From positions 62,001 to 126,000 of the forward strand of contig CBDBHT010000007.1 of NCBI GenBank assembly GCA_965205965.1: 64,000 nucleotides of DNA. Reading direction: 5' to 3'. How positions within the stretch are numbered: the stretch's first letter is position 1; the number at the start of each line of letters is the position of its first letter. This stretch comes from Bin55 sp965205965 (GTDB lineage Bacteria > Pseudomonadota > Gammaproteobacteria > Pseudomonadales > Azotimanducaceae). A program made the translations under genes and the position numbers. The notes under the pieces are model-generated. The model saw only the letters and a program-made list of their open reading frames with translations, ran no database searches and had not been told where the DNA came from. This document shows, piece after piece, positions 58,999 through 64,000 of the stretch.

Positions 58999-60696
58999 TC
59001 ACGGGATGCGTGGGGTACGGGGCATGGAATGTCGCGTCGCGAGTTTGAAAAGGCTTCGGAGGGCGGGCATGCGTGTGTTTTCCCCGCCTTTTTGCGGGCG
59101 GGACGGCGAATCGCTGAGCATCCGGGCGCGGGGAGGTCGGCGCGCTCCGCCGCCAGCGTCATGCACCTGGTTGCACTGGGCTTTTACGTTGGTGCCAGGC
59201 TGGCCCAGATCAACCGGAAATCCTTCCAGTACGGGAAGGCGGACCCGGAACGCCAGATGGATCCGCCGCGTGGACACCGCCACGCGCACCGGGATCTGGA
59301 ACAGGCACTTGCGCAGCGTCGATGGACGGCTCCGGCGCAGCATGGCGGATACCGGAAGGTTCTCGAGCCGGCGCTTCATCATGCAATGAAGGGCATGGGC
59401 CAGTGCGCTCATCCGGAGCCGGAGTGCGTTGACGTTCCAGAGGCTGCTGGAGCATCGGTCCAGGAACAGATCGTTCTTCTGTTCCTTGATCCAGTTTTCG
59501 GCCTCACCCCGGTCGCAGTACATCGCTTCGTAGACCGTTGGCGCGTCGGGCTCCTGGAGCGAGGTGACGACGAAGCGACTGTTGTACCGGGCTTCGCCGA
59601 CCGTCGCACATGGGTCTTCCGCGCCGGCCTCCGGTCCGCCGTCGGCCTTGCCGGCCGGTTCCCCGTCCGCGTTGCCGACCGGTTGTCCCGGCAGCCATTC
59701 GGCCTTGGCGATCACGCGGCGTTCGCGGCTCCAGCTGTCGCGCGTGCGATAGTCGAAGCTCTGGTAGCCGCGGACCGCTCGCTGCGCATAGTCCGGATCC
59801 CGCTTCAACCGGTCCCGCAGATCGTCCATCAACGGTTGGACCCGGTCTTTCAGCTGATCATTGCGCGGCAGTCCCAGCACGTAATCCACGCCCCGCGCCT
59901 CGCACCACGTCATCAACTCGTCGCGGCAGTAGGCCCCGTCGGCGCGGATCAGGATCGGCACCTGCGGAAATCGCTTCCGCAGCCGGTCCACGAGCGGCGC
60001 GACCGTTTCCACCACGCCCGCCGCCACATCGCTGCTCGACGTGCGCAGTTCCGTCCGCACCGGCCAGCCGTTGCAGAACACCAGCCGCGGAAGGTAGCAG
60101 TATGCATGGTAGTACCCGTGATAGAACCGGTGCTCCTGCCGGCCGTGCAGTTCCACGTCCGTGGCATCGATATCCAGCACCAGCCGCTTCGGCATCTGGC
60201 CCCGCTCGCCCCACACCAGGTACAGCTCCACGAGCAGCTCGTCGAGCGCATCGAAATCCACGGTGATCTGGCGCGCTTTCGCCGGGTCCCGCCCGTTCGC
60301 CGACAGCTCCATCCGGTTCAGCGTGCTTTTGCCGGCCAGCGGCTCGCAGTCCGAACGCGCACACTCCACACGCCCCATGGCCGTGGACAGAGCACGGTCC
60401 CGCCGCAGCTCGTCGTGATCGTTCACATCTTCGTAGCCCAGCGCGAGACCCAAAATCCGCTGCCCCAGCAACGCCACTAGCGGATGCGCCACCTTGGACG
60501 GGTCCCGGTGGTCCGTGAAACATTCCGAGGCGCGCTCGAACAGCCGGACCTGCTCGGCCAGCATCATCAGCAGTACCGATCCCCCGTTGGAACTCAGATC
60601 GCCTCCACTGCAGTCCACCTCCATCCGCCCCGGACGGACCCCTTTCGCCATCCGACGCACCCACCGGTCCGCGCCGCGCTTTTGCTTGCTCTTCAT
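58999..60696 (-). CDS. IS1380-family transposase
   Basis: 565 residues from ATG at 60696 (MKSKQKRGADRW). Catalytic blocks: first Asp in LVLDIDATDVELHG, second Asp in ILIRADGAYCRDELMTWCEA, Glu in MYCDRGEAENWIKEQKND. HGYYHAYCYLPRLVF and RTRDSWSRERRVIAKAEW are family-typical. An insertion rich in G/A/D residues (GNADGEPAGKADGG) precedes the last block. The C-terminal 60 residues differ from the family pattern (FPYWKDF would be in another frame), so the tail may be frameshifted. Possibly active. Confidence 0.85.
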   Translation of the reverse strand: MKSKQKRGADRWVRRMAKGVRPGRMEVDCSGGDLSSNGGSVLLMMLAEQVRLFERASECFTDHRDPSKVAHPLVALLGQRILGLALGYEDVNDHDELRRDRALSTAMGRVECARSDCEPLAGKSTLNRMELSANGRDPAKARQITVDFDALDELLVELYLVWGERGQMPKRLVLDIDATDVELHGRQEHRFYHGYYHAYCYLPRLVFCNGWPVRTELRTSSSDVAAGVVETVAPLVDRLRKRFPQVPILIRADGAYCRDELMTWCEARGVDYVLGLPRNDQLKDRVQPLMDDLRDRLKRDPDYAQRAVRGYQSFDYRTRDSWSRERRVIAKAEWLPGQPVGNADGEPAGKADGGPEAGAEDPCATVGEARYNSRFVVTSLQEPDAPTVYEAMYCDRGEAENWIKEQKNDLFLDRCSSSLWNVNALRLRMSALAHALHCMMKRRLENLPVSAMLRRSRPSTLRKCLFQIPVRVAVSTRRIHLAFRVRLPVLEGFPVDLGQPGTNVKAQCNQVHDAGGGARRPPRARMLSDSPSRPQKGGENTRMPALRSLFKLATRHSMPRTPRIP

Positions 60697-60747
60697 CCCG
60701 TGCCCTCCTCTATCCGGCCCCATCGGCCGCGTTGCGCCCACCCTTCG

Positions 60748-61255
60748 GCCAGCGTGGCCGCATATCCCGGACGCCCCTTCCAGAACACCCACCGGAACAT
60801 GCACAGTACGACCACCAGCGTGTTCAGCACGCGCCGCCGCCGCTGCCAGAGCCGGACCAAAGCATCCTCCGGGGCCAAGACGGCTGCCGGCGACCTGCAG
60901 GACCCCAATCGATCCCAACCCTTCGGCGTGAACCAGCCCAGATGACTACACAGGGTGGACGCCAACTCATGGCGGCTCAGTGCCGAAAACCGTGCCACCG
61001 TCTTCTGAAGGTCCACCATCCAACGGCGGGTCAGCCGCGTGCCACCCAAGGTGGTCGACTTCAAGTTCTCGATTCGGAAATCCATCACGTTTGCACCAGA
61101 GACTATCTAACCAAGCGTAGATTGCCATAACCCATGCCAAAACGCAAGTGTTTTTTTGAAGAACCCCAAAAACATCGAATATGTTCCCGTATATCAACCG
61201 GTGACACGACATCCTCAAAGACCGGGATCCCTTTCCGTTCATCCGCATGCCATCG
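60748..61255 (-). pseudogene. Family B (DUF4338-type) deletion fragment nested in IS1380
   Basis: The minus-strand frame starts MMDFRIENLKSTTL. It has the N-module (LSRHELASTLCSHLGWF, PKGWDRLGSC) and then jumps over DUF4338 directly to LAPEDALVRLWQRRRRVLN and TLVVVLCMFRWVFWKGR. The latter resembles the start of an IS4-type transposase. The end at about 61255 resembles the family B terminus (CGATGGCATGCGGATG). Compared with the IS1380 copy at 6196-7591 this is extra DNA. Confidence 0.6.
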
Positions 61256-62133
61256 CAGCCACCGGGGGCGAAACCTCCCGACAGTCGGGGAGCGTTCGGG
61301 TCTCGTCAAGACCAGGACCCAAGGGCGTGCGATAGGGGCGTCCGCCGCATGCTCACCCACATGGCTCATCATCCAGTCGACAACAGCATCTTGCACGGGA
61401 TGCGCCGCTTTGCACGCCGGTCGTGGCGGTCCGCAAAACGGGCCCAGGCGCATGCTACAAGTCCGCACCGCTTCCGCCAGCATCGCACTCAGCACCGAAC
61501 GCGCCCCGCTTCCGTCCGACCCGAACGCACCCCTTTCGCCATCCAACGCACCCATCCGTCCGAACGCACCCCGCTACCATCCCCTTCCCCCCGGCAAAGT
61601 CCAACCAACTTCGTGGTATCAACAACTTACACGCACATACATCGCACCCAAGCCATCCATTATGAGAAATAAGGGTTAGTAACCATCATCACCGTGGTCA
61701 TTTTGTCTTTAACTTGCCCGAATTGGTTGAGGATCTGCCGGCATATGTCGAGATCGCGAACGCCGGGGTAGGTTACTTGGAGGTCCCTATCACTATTTCC
61801 TGGCGCAACAGTAATCGCCGTCCCAAATATATTCTGACCGTTTGCTATTCCGCTTTGCCCCAGATACGGTTTCAGTTCAGCTATGGTCACCCCCGTGTAT
61901 TTGTTCTCCCTCCCTGGTGCATACTTGTACTCGTGGGCGGCTTTCTTGAGCATCTGAACTTCGGCTATCGCGGCCTGTGCGTCGACTTTATCGCCGAGCA
62001 GGGTGTACATGGCCCACACGCCGATTAATACGCCCGCAATGATGCCGAATACCAGCAGGATCTCGGCTATCGAGTAGCCGTTCCGCTTGCGCTGGAAGAG
62101 GAATGGATCTAACTTTTTAAATTTCTTTGTCAT

Positions 62134-62648
62134 GACAGGCTATCTCCTGATCAATTTAACTTAGTAGTTTTCAAATTGGTTGATAGTCAACGCACTGCCT
62201 TAATCTCAGTTTAGACTGTCTTACCGGGCCGGAGCTGCTACTCTCTACCTGCTGCAAATGATCCGGCAACAATCGTGCCGTCCAGCGACGGTGAAGAAAT
62301 GGACAAAATAAGCCTTCTGTTAATTGGCATTGAAGGTACTCTCCGAAACCTTTGAAATCCACATCTTGCATCAAGGACGGTCGGTGAGAACCATTTTCGG
62401 ATAGAACCATTATAATACTCTTATGCTCCTCATAACACCCCAATTATTAACTATCAGATGTATACTATAGTCAGATATCAAATCGATAACAAGGATGGTA
62501 TGATGAAAAATTTCTTAGTAATATTGACACCCATCATAGTTTTTAATACTACTATAGCAATAAAATAGGTGGATATATTTGAAAATATCCATTAACCTAT
62601 GCTGATCTATCCGTCCATTTTCCGGCACCCCTTTGGAAGGTATTAAGA
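62134..62648. other. Non-coding stretch upstream of pilin 3
   Basis: About 515 bp, AT-rich, presumably with the pilin promoter. Short frames (for example 62171-62443) have no resemblance to known proteins. Confidence 0.5.
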
Positions 62649-62876
62649 ATGAATCTCGCGGACTTGTTTGGACTTCCGGACCGTCGGCGTCGACTGTCGG
62701 CGACGGATGACCCTCTGGAGATCTTGGAACGAGTGGTTGATTTTGAGAAGTTCAGGAGTTCGCTGGATGCGGCTCTGGGCTATTCGGATCATGCAAAGGA
62801 AGGGTGGTTGTCCTCCGTAGGATCTGGTGGTAAAGCCATAAGGTTGCCGTGTCACGTTGAAATGAGCCGAAGCTGA
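62649..62876 (+). pseudogene. IS5-family transposase N-terminal scrap
   Basis: MNLADLFGLPDRRRRLSATD then DPLEILERVVDFEKFRSSLD and AALGYSDHAKEG is the start of an IS5-type transposase. Similarity stops after the place where GRPPYDP would be expected. No terminal repeats recognised. Confidence 0.65.
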
Positions 62877-62994
62877 ACTATACGTCGCATGCGTCATCCT
62901 ACTTCGCACTTTATGGCCGAAGCCTTTTCACGGAGTAGGTATTGGAGTTCGTAACGTAGGCTGTATGAAATCGACCGCGATAAGAATTAGGACG

Positions 62995-63429
62995 CTATCC
63001 ATTACACGGCTTTGCACCGGGATAAATGCGACAAAGCGTTGTACCATTTTTGCTAACAGCGATGACGCGGTATGCTACTCCGTTTTTTACAATTTCAACG
63101 CGGTATGCAGTATTCGTTTCGATACTGGGTGCCCATCCGGTAGATTCCTCGAGCGTAAATACTTCTTCGACTCGATTGAACTCGCCCGTTCCGTATGCGC
63201 CCGTTCGCGAATGCAGGTCTTTCTGTACTGCTTCAAGCGTAGTGAGCGTTCGTAACGTTAATACTTCCCATGAGTCATCGACAGCTGTATCATAGTTGAG
63301 GTATACTGGCAATATAAATGCAACCAGTATTGCAATGATCACCACGGCGATGATAATTTCGGTGATCGCGAAACGAGTTCTGCTTTGTTTGTTGCTAGAG
63401 TTCTGGGCATTCTTCTGATCGTTCGACAT
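62995..63429 (-). CDS. Type IV pilin-like protein
   Basis: 144 residues from ATG at 63429 (MSNDQKNAQNSSNKQ). A hydrophilic leader is followed by FAITEIIIAVVIIAILVAF, a class III (pilin-like) signal with Glu at position 5. The residue before the cleavage Phe is Arg instead of Gly. The C-terminal domain has two Cys (LCRIYPGAKPC), as in major pilins with a disulfide loop. Probably a type IVa pilin or pseudopilin; different family from pilins 1-3. Processing by PilD is uncertain because of the missing Gly. Confidence 0.7.
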   Translation of the reverse strand: MSNDQKNAQNSSNKQSRTRFAITEIIIAVVIIAILVAFILPVYLNYDTAVDDSWEVLTLRTLTTLEAVQKDLHSRTGAYGTGEFNRVEEVFTLEESTGWAPSIETNTAYRVEIVKNGVAYRVIAVSKNGTTLCRIYPGAKPCNG

Positions 63430-63541
63430 GTACCTTCCTTTGATGGGACAATAGCACAATCAAGATGTTATTGTACGTCTATGAGTGGCGTGCTAGACCT
63501 AGTCGATTTTCCGCGATGCTACGACCTTTTATACTTAGCAG

Positions 63542-63648
63542 CAATTCCCGTTTCCTGTGAAAAGGTGGAGTTGGCGGGGGTTTGAGCGTCTGCGTCTGGT
63601 CATTTTTCGCGGACTTTGGTGGTCCGGAGGCGAGATCGTTGTCGCCGA
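63542..63648 (+). repeat. Solo terminal repeat of a family F element
   Basis: Begins CAGCAATTCCCGTTTCCTG and continues GAAAAGGTGGAG, matching the end near 4040-4146. No transposase attached; runs into the poly-C tract at 63649. Confidence 0.65.
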
Positions 63649-63660
63649 CCCCCCCCCCCC
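63649..63660. repeat. Poly-C tract (12 C)
   Basis: Twelve consecutive C at the exact junction between a family F terminus and a family B terminus; the last C may belong to the CAATGGCATTCGG repeat. Confidence 0.9.
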
Positions 63661-63977
63661 AATGGCATTCGGATTAACGGAAAGGGATTCTGGTCTTTGA
63701 GGATTTCGTGTAACAGGTTGATATACGGAAACATATTCGTTTTTTTGGGGGATCTTCAAAAAACACTTGCGTTTTAGCATGGCTTATGGCAATCTACGCT
63801 TGGTTAGATTATATCTGGTGCCAACCTGATGGATTCCCGAATCGAGAACCTGAAATCAACCACCTTCTGTGGCACGCGGCTGACCCGCCGTCAGATTGCG
63901 GACATTCAGAAGACGGTGGCCCTGTTTACGGGCTCTGAGCCGCCATGAGTTGGCTTCCACCCTGTGCAGTCATCTGG
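63660..63977 (+). pseudogene. 5' end of a family B element
   Basis: Terminal repeat CAATGGCATTCGGATTAACG, then a plus-strand start MDSRIENLKSTTFCGTRLTR. The frame is broken by one extra base (TTTACGGGCTCTG) inside the N-module and then cut by a type 1 MITE at 63978. Confidence 0.65.
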
Positions 63978-64000
63978 GCAGTCTGCGCCGTAGGACTTGC
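63978..64000 (+). mobile_element. Start of a type 1 MITE, copy 4 (partial)
   Basis: GCAGTCTGCGCCGTAG, the terminal repeat of the 150-bp MITE, at the window edge. Confidence 0.55.

Larger units (their letters stand above)
58962..61675 (-). mobile_element. IS1380-family element
   Basis: Terminal repeats begin CCCGGATTTCTCATAA (left) and CCCTTATTTCTCATAA (right, read inward). Flanked by a 4-bp duplication TTAG (58958-58961 and 61676-61679), the size expected for IS1380. Larger than usual (2714 bp) because a family B fragment sits at about 60748-61255. Confidence 0.9.
58834..62133 (-). pseudogene. Type IV pilin gene split by IS1380 (pilin 3)
   Basis: The 5' part (62133-61676) starts MTKKFKKLDPFLFQRKRNGY: a basic leader, prepilin cleavage after G of RNG, then YSIAEILLVFGIIAGVL. 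The gene is broken 153 codons in by an IS1380 element with TTAG duplicated. The 3' part (58961-58834) reads TTLQIEAGSTISGYVGGDDT then a Cys-containing tail to a TAG stop. Joining the halves across one TTAG copy gives a continuous frame of 193 residues. Its C-terminus matches pilin 2 (PAGQTFSGFIGG). Type IVb-like major pilin; assembly genes are not in this window. Preceded by AGGAGA, a good ribosome-binding site. Confidence 0.88.

Noticed and set aside
59029..60480. 483-codon ORF antisense to the IS1380 transposase
   Set aside because: Shadow frame; the minus strand has the conserved transposase motifs.
1..64000. CRISPR arrays, tRNA or rRNA genes
   Set aside because: No regularly spaced direct repeats and no cloverleaf or rRNA-like sequence seen by eye on either strand.

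Overview
Gammaproteobacterial chromosome segment, inferred from gene content and order: gyrB preceded by a parS-like palindrome, a def-fmt-rsmB-trkA-trkH-plsC block, a rpoZ-spoT-ridA-recG block, rph-pyrE beside yicC-gmk, and an outer-membrane TonB-dependent receptor. The species cannot be named from the sequence. About half of the window is insertion sequences, IS fragments and MITE-like repeats, and most transposase genes carry stop codons or frameshifts. Core genes have moderate G+C, while most IS elements are clearly GC-richer. This looks like the IS-expansion and gene-decay stage known from host-restricted or symbiotic bacteria (inference).

Layout. 1-4646: nested IS remnants. 4797-5568: two decayed type IV pilin genes. 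6147-12701: a degraded defence-like island with an adenine methyltransferase gene cut by an IS1380 element, a HEPN-like protein, an IS1595-like scrap and an orphan ORF. 12803-24234: an IS cluster (IS4-like, IS256, IS630 and DUF4338-bearing elements) with a three-level nested insertion at 17980-23103. 24235-36127: core genes gyrB, plsC, trkH, trkA, rsmB, fmt, def, a flavin-reductase-like protein, a CDP-alcohol phosphatidyltransferase and a membrane protein. 36485-40212: IS remnants and an IS1595 composite transposon sitting inside a 150-bp MITE. 40516-53298: core genes glnA (type II), dctM, dctQ, ubiA, a 55-residue rubredoxin, recG, ridA, spoT, rpoZ, gmk, yicC, rph and pyrE. 53769-56042: TonB-dependent receptor. 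56225-64000: IS remnants, a pilin gene split by an IS1380 element, a second pilin-like gene, and further IS ends.

The most unusual material is a set of elements carrying a DUF4338 (DruA-like) module. One lineage (1157-3477 and 17980-23103) fuses DUF4338 to an IS4/IS50-type DDE transposase. A second lineage has an N-terminal winged-helix-like module followed by DUF4338 and IS4-like sequence (16698-17920 and fragments). It appears to have produced a 1.13-kb internally deleted derivative that is itself mobile: there are four copies, and three have perfect 10-bp target duplications. Several insertions can be undone on paper from their target duplications. In the pilin case this restores one continuous reading frame.

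Physiology from the intact genes: potassium uptake (TrkAH), ubiquinone synthesis (UbiA), TRAP-type carboxylate import (DctQM, with no DctP in the window), ammonium assimilation (type II glutamine synthetase), stringent response (SpoT), and TonB-dependent outer-membrane uptake.
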